Shown here: one piece after another, positions 1-11,978 of the stretch
Layout of the letters: every line of letters starts with the position of its first letter
Position numbering within the stretch: position 1 is the first letter of the stretch
DNA from: Coptis chinensis
Taxonomy: Eukaryota > Streptophyta > Magnoliopsida > Ranunculales > Ranunculaceae
Reading direction: 5' to 3'
NCBI GenBank assembly: GCA_015680905.1
Contig: CM027385.1
Span: forward strand, 20,652,501-20,716,500
Length of the DNA stretch: 64,000 nucleotides
Program-made: the position numbers and the translations under genes
The notes under the pieces: generated by a model
What the model saw: the letters and a program-made list of their open reading frames with translations, nothing else
What the model was told of the DNA's origin: nothing
Databases searched by the model: none

Positions 1-502
1 CAATGTCATTACCCAATCCATCGAGTTTGTTGATTCACAAATGAATCTCACTCATTGATGATTTAAAGCAATGTACAATACATGTAAGTGCCCGTTATTA
101 TATCCGGATTAGGAGGACAAGCATCCATAATAACATAGCCGTTTGTTCTCTTAAATAGTCAGTATAAGGAGAAACAACCTCACTTGGTCCTGTTCAATAC
201 ACATAAAGTGTACTAGTGTAATCATATAGTCAAGATAGACTAATACCAGATTATACTATAACCGTACTAATGGTTTGTCCAACTCCATCTAGGTTGTGAG
301 CGATTACTTATACTTTATAAGGTACTGATGATATGATCTTCTGTGTGTTCACACCATATCATCTACAACATAAAGTATTAGACACATGCATATAACTAAT
401 AACATATATAATATGCATAACAATTGCCCATATGATTCTCATTCAAAATATAAAGAATTAGAGTTAATACAAAAGTAATGCTTTTAGTATATAACCCTAT
501 CA
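1..502 (-). repeat. Partial LTR, family A (inverted copy)
   Basis: This stretch is the reverse complement of the first 500 bases of the LTRs at 23946-25207 and 31381-42895. The LTR start (TGATAGGGTTATATA on the minus strand) lies at 502. The rest of the LTR lies left of the window. The DNA to its right continues a copia integrase reading frame in mid-domain, so this LTR was inserted into that element. The five bases at 503-507 (GGAGC) are the expected right copy of the target duplication; the left copy is outside the window. Confidence 0.85.
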
Positions 503-1305
503 GGAGCTTTGTATTTCTTGACATTCATTGATGATGCATCAAGAAAGATATGGGCCTATAGTCTGAAGACCAAAGATGAAGTACTTGGCGTGTTCAAGAC
601 ATTCCAAAGCATGGTGGAAAGAGAGACAGGGAAACCTTTGAAATGTATTCGCTCAAATAATGGGGGTGAGTACATAGGACCGTTTGAAGAGTAATGCCAG
701 AGTTGAAATGTATTCGCTCAGATAATGGGGGTGAGTACATAGGACCGTTTGAAGAGTAATGCCAGAGTCATGGGATTCGTCATAAGCAGACCGTTCCCAA
801 GACACTGCAACAGAATAGAATAGCAGAGAGAATGAACTGTACCATTGTAGAGAGGATGAGATGCATGATATCTCACTCTAAGCTACCTAGAATCTACTAG
901 GTTGAAGCAATGCGTACAACCGTGCATATGATCAACATATCGCCATCAAAGCCTCTGAATATTTATTATCCAAAGAGAGTATGGTCAGGCAGAGATATTG
1001 ATTATGGATACTTGAAGGTATTTGGGTGCAGGGCATTTGTGCATATTCTGAAGGATGAGAGATCCAAGCTTGATGACAAAGCCAAGCAGTGCATTTTTTT
1101 GGATTATGGAGATGAAAAGTTTGGTTACAAACTCTATGATTCGATTAACAAGAAGGTAATCCGAAGTCGAGATGTTGTATTCCTGGAAGACCAAACCATA
1201 GCAGATTTTGAGGAGGGTGAGAAGCTACAGACTTTCACCAATGATCTTGTTGATTCAGAACCAGAAGTTCCTACTATGGAACGTGCAGAATGTAGAGAAC
1301 CATGA
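503..1305 (+). pseudogene. copia integrase core, broken
   Basis: The reading frame at 503-694 shows FLTFIDDASRK, the first catalytic Asp region of a copia integrase, then SNNGGEY where the family has an Asp (SDNGGEY). A 65-bp tandem duplication (638-702 and 703-767) breaks the frame; its second copy keeps the Asp codon (GAT). Further on come ERMNCTIVERMR, which resembles the catalytic Glu region, and at 910-1305 the segment between integrase and RT (FGCRAFVHI). In-frame stops occur at 692-694, near 898 and at 1303. The product would be DNA integrase if intact. Confidence 0.85.
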
Positions 1306-2543
1306 GTTTGAAGCTCATGATGAGAATCATATTGCTCATGATGGGATAGAACATATTGGTATAGAAGATGCAGATGAAGTGCATGAACTACCACCAGAGC
1401 AAGCAGAAGTGCATCCTCCTAAGGCACCAGCAGATGGGGCAAGGAGGTCAAACAGAGAGAGACTAGCTTCAACCAGGTATCCCCCACATATGTACGTTCT
1501 ACTATCGGATGGTGGAGAACTTATGTACTATCAAGAGGCACTTGAATGTACATACAAAGAAAAGTGGTTGAAGGCCATGTATGACAAGATGGATTCTTTG
1601 CATAAGAATCACACTTATGAGTTAGTTGAGAAACCGCAAGGACGAAAAATTCTCAAGAATAAGTGGATATACAAAGTCAAACATAAGGAGAACAATTCTC
1701 ACCTAAGGCACAAAGCTCGCCTTGTTGTGAAGGGATTTGGTCAAAGAAAAGGGATTGACTTTGATGAGATTTTCTCTCCTGTAGTGAAGATGACTTCTAT
1801 CCGGGTGGTATTGGGTATGACCGCAAGCATGAACCTAGAGGTTGAGCAGCTAGATGTTAAGACAACTTTTCTTAATGGAGACCTTGAAGAAGATGTCTAC
1901 ATTGAACAGCCATAGGGGTTTAAGGTCAAAGGCAAGCAGCACCTAGTATGCAAGCTGATAGAGAGCTTGTATGGGTTGAAGCAAGCACCGAGACAGTGGT
2001 ACATAAAGTTTGATTCCTTTATGGCGAAGCAAGGATACAAGAAGTCTGCTTCTGATCATTGTGTGTTTGTTCAGAGATTTCCAGATGGAGATTTCATAAT
2101 GTTTTTGCTGTATGTGGATGATATGTTTATAGTTGGCCCAAACATCAACAAGATATCCAAGCTGAAGAAAGACTTGAGTAAGTCCTTTGAGATAAAGGAT
2201 TTAGGTCAAGCAAAGCAGATACTTGGGATACGAATCACTCATGCATGACAGAAAGAGTGGGAAGTTGTGGCTTTCTCAAGGAAGCTACATTGAGAAGGTG
2301 TTGAAGATATTCAACATGGATCAAGCGAAGCCAGTCAGTTGTCCTCTAAGTGGCCAGTTTCACATGACCAAAGAGATATATCCAAAGGGTGAGCATGAGC
2401 AGAGTCAGATGGAAAAGATTCCTTATGCATCTGCAGTGGGCAACTTGATGTATGTAATGGTGTGTGCAAGACCGGATATTGCTTCCGCCGTTTTTTGTCA
2501 AGTCCAGGGAAAGAACATTAGGAAGGTGTTAAGTGGATATTGA
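1208..2543 (+). pseudogene. copia reverse transcriptase, broken
   Basis: The copia RVT_2 domain is spread over three frames. At 1208-1915 the segment has KNKWIYKVKHKENN, KARLVVKGFGQ and FSPVVKMTSIR, ending at a TAG after DVYIEQP. At 1967-2248 it has SLYGLKQAPRQWY and the catalytic YVDD (in LLYVDDMFIVG). At 2223-2543 it has YIEKVLKIFNMDQAKP and the LMYVMVCARPDIA segment. The stop near 1913 and the shift near 2235 disable the enzyme, although the YVDD box itself survives. The function of the family is cDNA synthesis in the virus-like particle. Confidence 0.9.
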
Positions 2544-3060
2544 GATATCTCAAGGGCACTTCCAAATCGTGTTTGTGCTTTGGTGGAAGTAAGCCCTTAT
2601 TTGAAAGCTACACTGATGCAGACATGGCAAGTGATGTTGACTCAATAAAGTCCACCTCCGGTTATCTAGTTACTTTTGCAGGGGGAGTAGTTTCTTGGCA
2701 ATCAAAGTTGCAAAAGTGTGTTGCTCTCTCCACTACAGAAGCCGAGTATATTGTAGCCACTGAGTGTTGCAAAGAGATGTTATAGATGAAAAGGTTCTTC
2801 GACGAACTAGGGCTAAAGCAGAAACAATTTGTAGTTCTATATGACAGTCAGAGCGCCATTCATTTGAGCAAGAATCCGAGTTTCCATTCTAGATCCAAGC
2901 ACATACATGTGCGTTATCATTAGATTAGAGAAGTACTCGAAGACAAGCATTTATGTATCGAGAAGATCCATACAGACAAGAAGGGGTCGAATATGATGAC
3001 CAAATCTTACCGAAAGGTAAGTTTGATGTTTGTTGTGCTACCGCCGGAATGGTAGCAGAC
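2540..3060 (+). pseudogene. copia RNase H, broken
   Basis: The copia-type RNase H shows YTDADMASD, STSGYLVTFAGG and the ALSTTEAEY box at 2540-2785. It stops at TAG 2783, after which readable sequence continues (MKRFFDELGLKQ, LYDSQSAIHLSKN, SRSKHIHVRYH) with another stop before IREVLEDKH. This is the usual C-terminal end of the copia polyprotein, and the polypurine tract follows within 70 bases. Confidence 0.88.
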
Positions 3061-3122
3061 TCCTCCTATTGATTTAGAAATTGCATGGAGGTATCCCCCT
3101 TCATTGTTCGGGAGGGGGAGAT

Positions 3123-3791
3123 TGTTGGAGCTATCCCTCACATGAGGAGAAAAGGATTTATGCTTACGTGCATAAGCATGAGCGCGACCTGCGCTCAGAA
3201 TAGGCATGCCCAAGGCGTGACCCACGCTCATGCCTTGGTCGACCTCTAATACTTTCAGCACGACCCGTGCTCAGTTTGTTCTTGCTCGAGGCGCGCCCCG
3301 CTCCCATGTCTGTTTTCAGAAGAATTCTATTTTTTGTGGACCGCGAGTTTGCAATAAGAGTTAGAGTTTTTGGCAAAACCTAACACTCAGAAGAGACACG
3401 AAAATACATAAGAACAAAGAGAGAAATCCAATCTTGAAAGCAATTAAGATTGAGAGACAACCTTTACAGAGAGACAACCCTGTAAAGAGAGAGGAGTGAT
3501 CTAGTAAGGTGAGAGACTGAAAGGAAAGATTGTAATCTACCTTCCCACTTTATAAAGGACTAGCTCTTGTGGAAGTAGGCACCATTGGCCGAAACACGAT
3601 ATATATTTATGTTGTGGTATGCGTTTAATTCTGATTTACATTATTATCTGTTGTTAATAGTTGTTTAGCGAGTTAGGCATGTTAGCATAAGTTGTAGTTG
3701 ATATTTAGAATTTGTCTTGAGTTAAATTGTGTTCAAATACAAGTTATCTGTGTAGTGGGGGAATCGATTGGTATTGGTATAAACCCCAACA
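3123..3791 (+). repeat. copia 3' LTR
   Basis: The LTR is 669 bp, begins TGTTGG and ends CCAACA (perfect inverted ends) and directly follows the polypurine tract. It contains GC-richer repeated phrases (variants of GCGACCTGCGCTCAG and CACGACCCGTGCTCAG near 3182 and 3257) and a purine-rich stretch of repeated AGAGAGACAACC-like units (3420-3500). The following five bases are GTTAT; the matching left copy is outside the window, so a target duplication cannot be tested. Confidence 0.85.
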
Positions 3792-4389
3792 GTTATCAAC
3801 TTTGTGGAGGAGTTATTTATAACAATTATTAGGCTTGTGGCATGTTGCAGATGATTTGGGAGGATATGTCTTTTAGGAGCTCGGTGTTCAGTTGGGTGTT
3901 TGGGAATCATTTTACAGGGAATTGTAGTGTAGTCATCTGATTTTTTTGTAGCTTTATTACTTTCTTTGTATGTAGGATATCTCATCCCACACATTTTCAA
4001 TAACTTTAATAAAATTATCTATACTTGTATGACCCAAAAAAGAAAGAAAGAGATAGAGATATCAAGGTACCCTTAAGAGGTTGGAACGAATTAGGAACAT
4101 AACTATTCCAATTGGTAGAGGTTGTAGCTTATCGAGTACTTACTAGTTATTCCAAAAAAAAAAAAGTACCTACTAGTTAAGAAACAAACTGAACTCTAAC
4201 CACATTTCTTTTTATCTATAAACGTCAGTTCCTTAATTAATCAAATATTTACAAGAGGTTAAAATATGGTTCTCCTAGCAAGAAACTACAACACAATCGA
4301 CTTGTATCCCTTCCCTGATAAGAATCCAATTTAGTTACTACTTACTAGCATGTCTTATTTACATATAATTACAAGATAAGTAACCCCTT
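3792..4389. other. Intergenic, no gene seen
   Basis: AT-rich sequence with short A-runs (for example 4155-4166) and no coding signal or element end that I can support. Confidence 0.5.
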
Positions 4390-4935
4390 TGAACATAGGA
4401 CTAACACACGCCTAACAACACAATTGAATGATTGTTGTTCAAAGACCAGAACCTTAGAGAAGTTCTTTTTCTTGTTGTTCAAAGATCCTAGCATTTCTCC
4501 TCTTCCACAAAGCCCATAGGCTCAAGTAAGACAATTTACTAGTCACCTCACCTTGCTTGACAGTCGTAGAAGAATGAACTTACTACTCAAAGTCGATCTT
4601 ATAGCCAAATTCATAATTTGCATAATGATGAGAAAGACAATTCCAAAATTATATACGAAGAAAGAACAAGTGATAAGTAGGTGATCCACAATTTCTTCCA
4701 CTTGCTTATAATAAATAACAAAAATTCCAAAATTCCATACCCCTTCCACTCATGATAACAAAGGTCTTAACACACCCCAAGTAGGCAAGCCAATAGAAGA
4801 AAACAACTTTAAATGGAATCCAAGCCATTCATATCTTCTTGAAAGAAAATTTTGAATGATCTCCACACCTAGTAAAATCACCAAAGAACGATCTTTGGCC
4901 AAAACTTGATAAAATAATCATACCGAGTACTACTC
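4390..4935 (-). mobile_element. LINE 3' fragment (zf-RVT region), minus strand
   Basis: Read on the minus strand, broken frames show the C-terminal zinc-binding region typical of plant LINE reverse transcriptases: a VFFYWLAYLG-like phrase, then QVEEIVDHLLITCSFF (usual family form: EE-VDHLL-HC), then WALWKRRNARIFEQ (usual form: W-ERN-RIFE). Frameshifts separate these pieces, so this is a dead 5'-truncated copy. The 5' limit is approximate. Confidence 0.7.
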
Positions 4936-5130
4936 CTTTGTATCCATAATCAATCTCCTTCTAAGTGACATGGACACTTCATATTTTTCAAATAATCCAT
5001 GTCGGACACTCAGACATTCGTGTTGGACACACAGACACATTGTGTATACGATTTCAAACTTGGGTTTCTTCTATACCTTAAAAGACAAAGAAAATAATTT
5101 ATTCACATTGTTACAACTCCATTATATGAC

Positions 5131-5443
5131 CAATGTATCTTGCTGGCGGAAGCTTCAACAATCAATAAACATCAAGTAATTTTAATAAAAGAAACACGTA
5201 AAACTATTATACCTTCAAAAAGAAGATCGTATCCCTTAGAATTAATATTCAATAAAAACCATCTAACAATGAAGGCCTAGATGCCTTTATATAATAATCC
5301 TTGTTCCTAATTCCAAAAGGCAACCAAAATAGAAATTACTAAATAACCTAGTAACCTAGTTCTGAAACAAATAGGAAACTCTAATAACCTATTACTAACT
5401 TAATTAGACTACTAATTAAATATACTTATATGCCCCTGCATCA
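5131..5443 (-). repeat. Solo LTR, family C (minus strand)
   Basis: The sequence aligns along its length with the reverse complement of the 295-bp LTRs at 53649-53943 and 56145-56439, sharing CTTGCTGGCGGAAGCTTCAA-like and AATGAAGGCCTAGATGCC segments. It is flanked by the perfect 5-bp duplication ATGAC (5126-5130 and 5444-5448). The left terminal dinucleotide has decayed (CAATGTATC where TGATGTATC is expected); the right end is GCATCA. Only one LTR is present, so it is a solo LTR left by recombination. Confidence 0.82.
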
Positions 5444-5448
5444 ATGAC

Positions 5449-6464
5449 ACTTTTACAGCTATTTGTAATGGGGCACTTTTTAAGGTCTTGAGCCCAAGAA
5501 TTAGTTGTGTAACTAAAGAATAAAGATAGTTTCTTTTTAAGCTATGTCCCTTTGTCTTGCTTCATATAGGCCATCGTGTTGGACACTCTATATTGTCTGA
5601 CATGCATATTCCTGTTAATGTGACTTCGATCTCCTTCTATCAACCTCCGGACTCTTTTTATTGATAGATAGTATTCATAAGATTCATAACTTTCAATCTC
5701 CCAATCATTTCACCCCCTCTTTAATGCCACATTCCATACTACTCATCGACTCCTCTTTGGATACAAAACCACAAAGCCATCTATCTTTCTTGTACAGAAG
5801 ATTAACTCACTTAGACTCTAACAAAAAATCTAAAACACAATTAGGACACAACTCCTAGAGTTGTTGAACAAACAAATAGAATAAACTTGTTGAACAAGCA
5901 CAAAAAACTAATCTTATTGGAAAAGTAAACATCATACAAATGGAGCAAGAGACGACATTTCCATCATTCCATAAATAGAACCTGCACATAATGAAGTCAT
6001 CACGTGCTACTATTATTTTAGGAAACTACGTGGCTTATTATAATTGAACGCACTTTCTACATTCTTGTATAGACTAAATCAAGAGACATAAATCAACCAA
6101 ATTACAATACCTGGAGCAACTTTAACTTTACCATACCAAAATTTTCAAAATTGGACTGATCCCCATCTGACACTCCAAACTTATAGAATCTGTAATGCTT
6201 GTGTCTTCTCTTATATGTCTTGAACTATGACTAAGGTTGGCCGACTGAAATGAAAATCCTTTATATTGATATACTTGCCATGTTTAGAGTAAGGAGGAAG
6301 AGTTTTTTTTTAGGTGAGGGGAACTTCAAAAGAAAAATAAAAAGGAAATTTATTTCTTTTTAACGTCTCCTACAAACATGATGATGATGCTCCATCTCCT
6401 TTTCACCGATCTCTTTCTTTTTTCCACTTTCCCATCCTTTCTCTAATCAGTTATTGTATCGTTT
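5449..6464. other. Intergenic, no gene seen
   Basis: AT-rich sequence without a convincing ORF, RNA gene or element terminus. The 65-codon plus-strand ORF at 5661-5858 shows no recognisable domain. Confidence 0.5.
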
Positions 6465-6599
6465 TGATTGGAGTTTAGAAATACCTTAAATTTCAGTTTG
6501 TCTTTTTTGAATCAATCCTTAGATCTATCAGTGTGGTGTTTAGAGATTTGGCTCATGTATTTGGATATTATTGTTGCTAGGAATTATAAGTGGTATGGG

Positions 6600-7003
6600 A
6601 TTACTTCATGCAGTCTCTCAAGTTTAATGATAATTTATCACAAGGGATTATGGGTAGAATCAATTGTCAGCCACAGGGTCAGATTTCAAGGATGGATCAT
6701 CTCCCCTCTTTGATTGTTGCTCATGCAGTCACTTGATCGTTATGGCTTGAGCAAAATCGTAGAACTTTTGATGACCAGTCTAGGGATGTCCAACAACTCA
6801 TAGTTAAATGCAAGATACTTATGTGGGATTGGGTGTCATATTTACCGATATGTAGGGGATTAAAATTGGAGGATCTTGTATTTAGATGGGATGTCGTGAT
6901 TGAGGCTTAGCTTTTGTATGCTTGTATTTTGGGTAATGTGAATCTCTCACACTACATCACTATTATTATTAATATAATATTGTTTTGTTGATAAAAAAAA
7001 AAT
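6600..7003 (+). mobile_element. LINE 3' fragment with poly(A)-like tail
   Basis: Broken plus-strand frames give WLEQNRRTFDDQSRDVQQL and CKILMWDWVSYLP, the C-terminal signature of plant LINE (non-LTR) reverse transcriptases. The fragment runs to a 3' end at the A-rich tract near 6992-7003 (GATAAAAAAAAAATT). The 5' end is truncated and its exact limit is uncertain. Confidence 0.72.
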
Positions 7004-7351
7004 TATATTTGTCTTCTCAAATTTGTGTTTTTATGGTGTTAAAGCCCTTCACGGAAAGTTCTTATTTTGTTGTCTCGGCCTTGCTAAACCTACATATATC
7101 TTTTAGTATTTATCATTTATGCTGCTCTCTTCATATTTCATTTCTCATTGATTAAAGAAATTACGTTATTAGTTTCTTTTTTATGGATGAAATTGGAGAT
7201 AACGTTTATACAGCTACTAGTGGAGTTGAGGAGGTTCCAACCCTCCTCAACCCCTCCACTTTCTTGATGATATTGTAAGCGATTACTATTATGTTGGATG
7301 ATAAATTATTTGGCATGGCCACAAGTTGTTAGGGTTTTCATTTGAGCTAAG

Positions 7352-7604
7352 ATGAAACTCAAGTATTTAACTGATGATCCACCTAATGAGTCTGCTCCCA
7401 GTGCTGAAATACAGTGGAGTGAGATGTCTATGTTGATGACGTGGTTATGGCATAGTATGGACTATTTGTTGCTTCTATTGTTCAGATTCTTGATACTGCA
7501 AAGAAGATATGGAAAGTCCTTGAGGAGATATATACCCAGACTTCTAATGTTTCTAGGATATATCAGATTTTTTTAAAACAGTGTTCTCTACTAAGCAAGG
7601 TGAC
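7352..7604 (+). pseudogene. copia gag fragment, left half of an interrupted element
   Basis: In one frame the sequence reads ILDTAKKIWKVLEEIYTQTS then SRIYQIF, the copia gag (UBN2-type) pattern. The fragment is cut at 7604 by the Athila 5' LTR, and related copia coding sequence resumes at 22414 on the other side. Frameshifts are present. The left limit is approximate. Confidence 0.65.
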
Positions 7605-9081
7605 TGATATGAGCCCAAAACTGTAGTTTTAACCCCTTAATAATCATACTTTTAGACCAATTATGTGAGTAAAAAATAAGAGTTAACACTGATTACGTTT
7701 TTTTTATGTATTTCAGGTAGTAAAGTCAATTATGTGCAGAAATGTGCTACTTTGGCGAGATAAAGGAGCAAGGATTGGTTGCTAAGAAGTTCTGTGATAA
7801 AGGCCAAGATTCAAGGAGACAAAGCCTTTCTAAAAGCCCGGTAAAAGCTAAGAAGTCAAAGTCAACGCGGGCAGAAACAGCACACAAAGTCAGCAGAACT
7901 TCCAAAGACCGTATCTTTGGACTCAGACCTCGGAATTGGGTCTACCTTATGTCAAAACGACTGGCTCGGGAAGAGCTTTCTAATGGTCCAAGTCTTGACC
8001 CAATCAGAGGAGCAAAAGTGGACGAAAAGTCTGTTGAAGCCAAATCCAGCTGAAGAGCCCTTTTCGGACTAAAAGAATTGGGTTTTGGGCCCAATTTTCC
8101 TTCCCAAAACATGACTCCAAGCCCATGCACGATTTTTGGATCTGAAGCATATAAAAACAAAAGCTTAGCTCTTTGTTAATGGTAGCTAATTAGACCTAAA
8201 CTATAGATAATTCTAGATCTAGTTTTAATTGTTTTTAATTAAGTTTAGTTTCAATTCAATTCTTGTTTTAGATTAAACTCTTAAATCATTGTTCTTCATC
8301 GATTAGATAAATAAAATAGTAGATTCTTGTTCATTTCGATTTTGTCATTTACAATTGTTTAGATCTAAATTCCTTTATTACTTGTTATTCATTCCCCAGT
8401 TATTACCTAAGATTTCAATTATTGTTTAGACAAATTGCATAAAGATATAATTTTTATATGATGTCTAGTTTTAATTCAATAGGAAATGATAATTGTATTA
8501 ATCAAGGCTAAACCTCCATTAGAGGGGTTGAAGAAGCCTTGATGAAGCTTGATCTTTGTTAAACTTAGAAATCGTCGTGATAGTTATTCCACTCTAGAAA
8601 CGATTAATTCACCATGAGAATGGGTTTAATCGCTCACATGCTAGTTATGAATTGGTAGAAATGCCATGTATAATTAGGGATTAGAATTACTATTTTGATA
8701 TGCGAAGCATTCAATTTGGATCACGACGAGTCTTTGTTAGTAGGATTAAGTCGAATTAAGGTGGATTCAATTCCCTTTAATTCTTTATCTAGATTCAACC
8801 CCTTAGCATTCTATCATTTCGTTACTTGTTAATTGAATTCACCTCGTAGTATAGAATTCCCCTCGTAAATCTCTCACTAGACTTATGATTGATTAATTGA
8901 CACGAAACCATCGCATGCTAAAGAACTAGGAGTGGAACGAACTTCCTACTCCACTATATCTTAATTTGATTGAGAGTAGAACAATTTTTGATAAACTAGG
9001 CTCGTAATCTCGTTTAGTTTTACTTACATTTTGAGTTTTATCGTTCATTTCGTAGGTAAACTATCATTTTTACATTTATCA
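7605..9081 (+). repeat. Athila 5' LTR
   Basis: The 1477-bp LTR starts TGATATGAGCCC and ends TTTACATTTATCA. It pairs with 20939-22413 over its whole length, with scattered substitutions and a cluster of differences around 7868-7915. A likely LTR promoter TATA box (TATAAAAA) lies at 8150-8157, following a GC-richer U3-like part. Confidence 0.93.
8150..8157 (+). promoter_or_regulatory. TATA box of the Athila LTR
   Basis: TATAAAAA is found at the same relative place in both LTRs (21483-21490 in the 3' copy). In LTR elements this drives transcription of the genomic RNA. Assigned by position and motif only. Confidence 0.55.
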
Positions 9082-9083
9082 AA

Positions 9084-9101
9084 TGGCGCCGCTACCATCT
9101 T
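9084..9101 (+). other. Primer binding site of the Athila element
   Basis: TGGCGCCGCTACCATCTT begins two bases after the 5' LTR. The TGGCGCCG start is the tRNA-Asp-type PBS seen in many plant gypsy elements. The 3' half departs from the usual complement, so the site is eroded or a variant. Confidence 0.7.
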
Positions 9102-9567
9102 AGTTCCCTTTAGCTTTGGTTTCATAGTATAATTAGTCATTTTTAAGTCCCATTAAACCCACCCATCCTTGTTTGATTCATACTGTGGTTGTCCGTTTCA
9201 GCATTGAAAAGTTCCTCAAAAATTACACGAGCGCCTTTTGCACCCAAACGCTGGAACCACGGAAATGACCTGCCCAAACCAAGCGACCAGCTCAAACACT
9301 ATAACTTGAAGTTACACGGAGCGCACCTGCGCCCTCTACTGAAATTGCCCGATTTCCTCAGGTTTGTTTCAAACTTTCCATTTCTTCAAGTTTTCAGTGT
9401 TCTAACTTGTTATACACATTGATCACACATAAACAAGACGCTATTCGTAAGCGAAGCAAGGAGGCATTCAGGTACTCTTTTCTTCCACACCTCGCATCTC
9501 CAGTTAGAGGTTTATACTAGTATATCAAGATTGTTTGGAGTGTTGTCGTGTTTAGACTTAGACTTGC

Positions 9568-11409
9568 ATGAGATTAAGGTCTGGCTGCAGAAAAACACCG
9601 AACGTAATTAACCGTCAACGTCAACAAACACGTCTATCTAGTATACCAATCACTACACCTCTAGCTACTATTCCACACACCACACCTGACATAATGGCTG
9701 AAGAAAGAGAGACTCCTCTCTCCGACTTTTACAAAGCCTTAAGTGATAGCCCTAAATCTTGCATCATTCTAGCAGACCCAGTGGGGGATTTTCGAATCCC
9801 CCCAAACATATTTAATTTGTTACCCGTTTCTCATGGTTTAGACCATGAAAAACCTTATCAGCACATGCGTAGGATTGAACAAGTCCTTACAACATTCCAC
9901 CATCCTACGGTTGGTGCGGGACAAATTAAACTGAGGGTATTTCCCTTCACCATAGCCGATAAGGCGGCGTCTTGGTTAATTGCCCAAGCGCCTAATTCTG
10001 TGGACTCGTGGGCTAAACTTGTTGAGCTGTTTATGGAACATTTTTACCCACCCCTAAAGACGGATGAGATGTTTTCCAAGATTCATTTCTTTCGACAAAA
10101 TCCTCATGAATCATTTTCAGAGGCTTGGAATCGTTTCACCGATCTCCTTATAGAGTGTCCACATCATAACCTAGTGAAAGACACGTTAGTTCGTGCCTTT
10201 TTCAAAGGATTTCTACACCACCATAAAGAAGTCCTTGACATAATGAATGGGGGTAGTTTCCTAAGTAAAGGAGCCTCGGAGGCTTACAAATTTTTAGAAG
10301 ATCAAACTAAAGCCTTGATAATAATTGGGGGTAGTGATGATATCCCCCTCTGCTAGTTCTTCTTCAACAACATTAAGGCCGCCGGTATGTTTGAGATGAA
10401 ACCCGATCCAGAACTTAAAAATTTAATCGAATCTCTAACTAAAAAGGTAGAGGCTATTTCTGTTCAACAAAAGCCTATCCCCATCATGAATGTTAACTCC
10501 AACCCATGTAATTTCTGTTTGAATCCTGAGCACCCTGACTCCTATTGTCCTCTCGCCTATGAACAACAACAATCAGAGCAAGATAATGTTTGCTCCATTA
10601 ATAGCTATCCTATTCCTAATGCCCCATGGAGACAAAATCCCAACTTCAGTTGGCGAAACAATCAACAAGTTACACCTCTAGGGTTTAATAACCAAAATGT
10701 TAGGCAAGCAAACAATTATAACCAAGCTCCACCTAGACAAGGACAAGGTCAGGGGAATTATAATAATTATAACTACCAAGTGCAACCACGACAAGGTCAA
10801 ACACAAGGTCAGGGTAATTATAATAGTTATAATACCAATAGAGGTATCGTTCCGGTTAACAATAATAACTATCACAACCCGCCCATAAATAATCAACGTG
10901 AGATAGTTCCAGTCGCACCACCTGTGACTACTACACCTACACAACCGAATCGTTTTGACACCTTTATACAAGTTACCCAACAACTTTTCCAATCAATGAC
11001 TCAATCGAACCAACAGATCTTACAATCCATAAATCAGGGCATACAACAGTTAGCCCAAGAGAAAGCCCAACCAAAAGGTTTTCCGTGCCAAAAGATATCA
11101 AACCCTAAAACAGCAAACACAGCCTTTGAGGTAAACGGTAGTACTAGTATGGAAACTACAACCGTAGGTGAGCTAAATGCCATCACCACTCTCCGTTCTA
11201 GTAAAGTGGTTGATAACAAAGTAACTATGCCTATAGTTACCCCACCAGTAGTCCCTACACCAGATATAGAACTAGATACCGAAATAGAAACTGAAGAGCC
11301 TACCACTGTAGAGGTACCAGTTAAACCACAACCTAAGAAACAGATACCCAAGGTTAGACATCCAGTTGAGCCATACGCTAAATATAGAGGGAAACCACCG
11401 TTTCCCTAG
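9568..11409 (+). pseudogene. gag: Athila gag polyprotein, one internal stop
   Basis: The sequence is one reading frame from ATG 9568 to TAG 11407-11409, with a single internal TAG at 10354-10356. The first part holds a retrotransposon gag domain (ADKAASWLIAQAP, FYPPLKTDEMFSKI, SFSEAWNRFTDLLIECPHH). After the stop there is one CCHC zinc knuckle (CNFCLNPEHPDSYC, near 10510-10551), a Gln/Asn-rich tract with repeated GQGNYNNYN-like units (10730-10900), and an acidic Pro/Thr-rich tail. Gag forms the particle shell and binds RNA. The frame continues past the TAG at 11407 into the protease, so gag and pol were one ORF. Confidence 0.88.
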
Positions 11410-11960
11410 AAATTAGCCATGCTCACCAGGGATACAAACTTTGAGGAGATTAGGAACGTTTTCAAAAATCTAACGATAAACCTTCCTTTTCTCGAATCTA
11501 TTAAAAAGCTACCTAACCACGCTAAGTTTCTTAAGGAGTTGTGCACTACTAGGCATAAGACCAACATACCTAAAGACGTCTTTCTAACTGAACAGTTCCT
11601 AACTTTATCAGAAAATAATGGAATTGTTAAGTACAAGGGCCCTGGTCGTCCTACTGTAAAATGCACCTTAGGAGAATCCTACACGACGACCGCTTTATTA
11701 GACCTGGGGGCGAGTGTTAACTTACTCCAGTTTTATTTGTATAAACAAGTAGGTCTACAAGAAATGCAACCTATGAAAATGATGTTGTAGTTAGCGGACA
11801 GGTCTATAAAGTATCCTAAGGGTGTAGTGGAAAACGTGCTTGTTAAGGTTCAGGATTTCTACTATCCCCGCAGATTTTTGTTATCCTCAATACGTAAGTC
11901 GCTAACGACTCTGTACCGATCATCTTAAGGGTCCTTCTTGGCTGGTAACCGCCAACGCCA
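11410..11960 (+). pseudogene. Athila aspartic protease, broken
   Basis: In the same frame as gag. The active-site motif ALLDLGASVNLL sits at about 11692-11727, with TAG at 11788-11790. It is followed by readable LADRSIKYPKGVVENVLVKV and then a frameshift before 11979. The D-L-G-A-S box matches the Athila form of the retroviral-type protease, which cleaves Gag-Pol. Confidence 0.85.
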
Positions 11961-11978
11961 GCTTTATAAATTGCAGCG

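Larger units (their letters stand above)
503..3791 (+). mobile_element. Ty1/copia retrotransposon, 3' part (IN-RT-RNaseH-3'LTR), degenerate
   Basis: The domain order integrase, reverse transcriptase, RNase H, polypurine tract and LTR is that of Ty1/copia. The 5' LTR, gag and protease are left of the window or were lost behind the inserted LTR at 1-502. The polypurine tract (GGGAGGGGGAG) ends at 3120 and the LTR begins at 3123. Stops and frameshifts in pol show that this copy cannot encode a working polyprotein. Confidence 0.9.

Noticed and set aside
7942..8160. Minus-strand ORF in the Athila LTR, repeated at 21311-21493 and similar on plus at 63425-63634
   Set aside because: It occurs only within LTR copies, has no domain and has no conserved start; a by-product of LTR conservation.
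10678..11351. Minus-strand and +2 ORFs across the Athila gag (10678-10992, 11034-11351, 10697-10888)
   Set aside because: They are antisense or shifted readings of the Gln/Asn-rich and Pro/Thr-rich gag regions, with hydrophobic low-complexity products.
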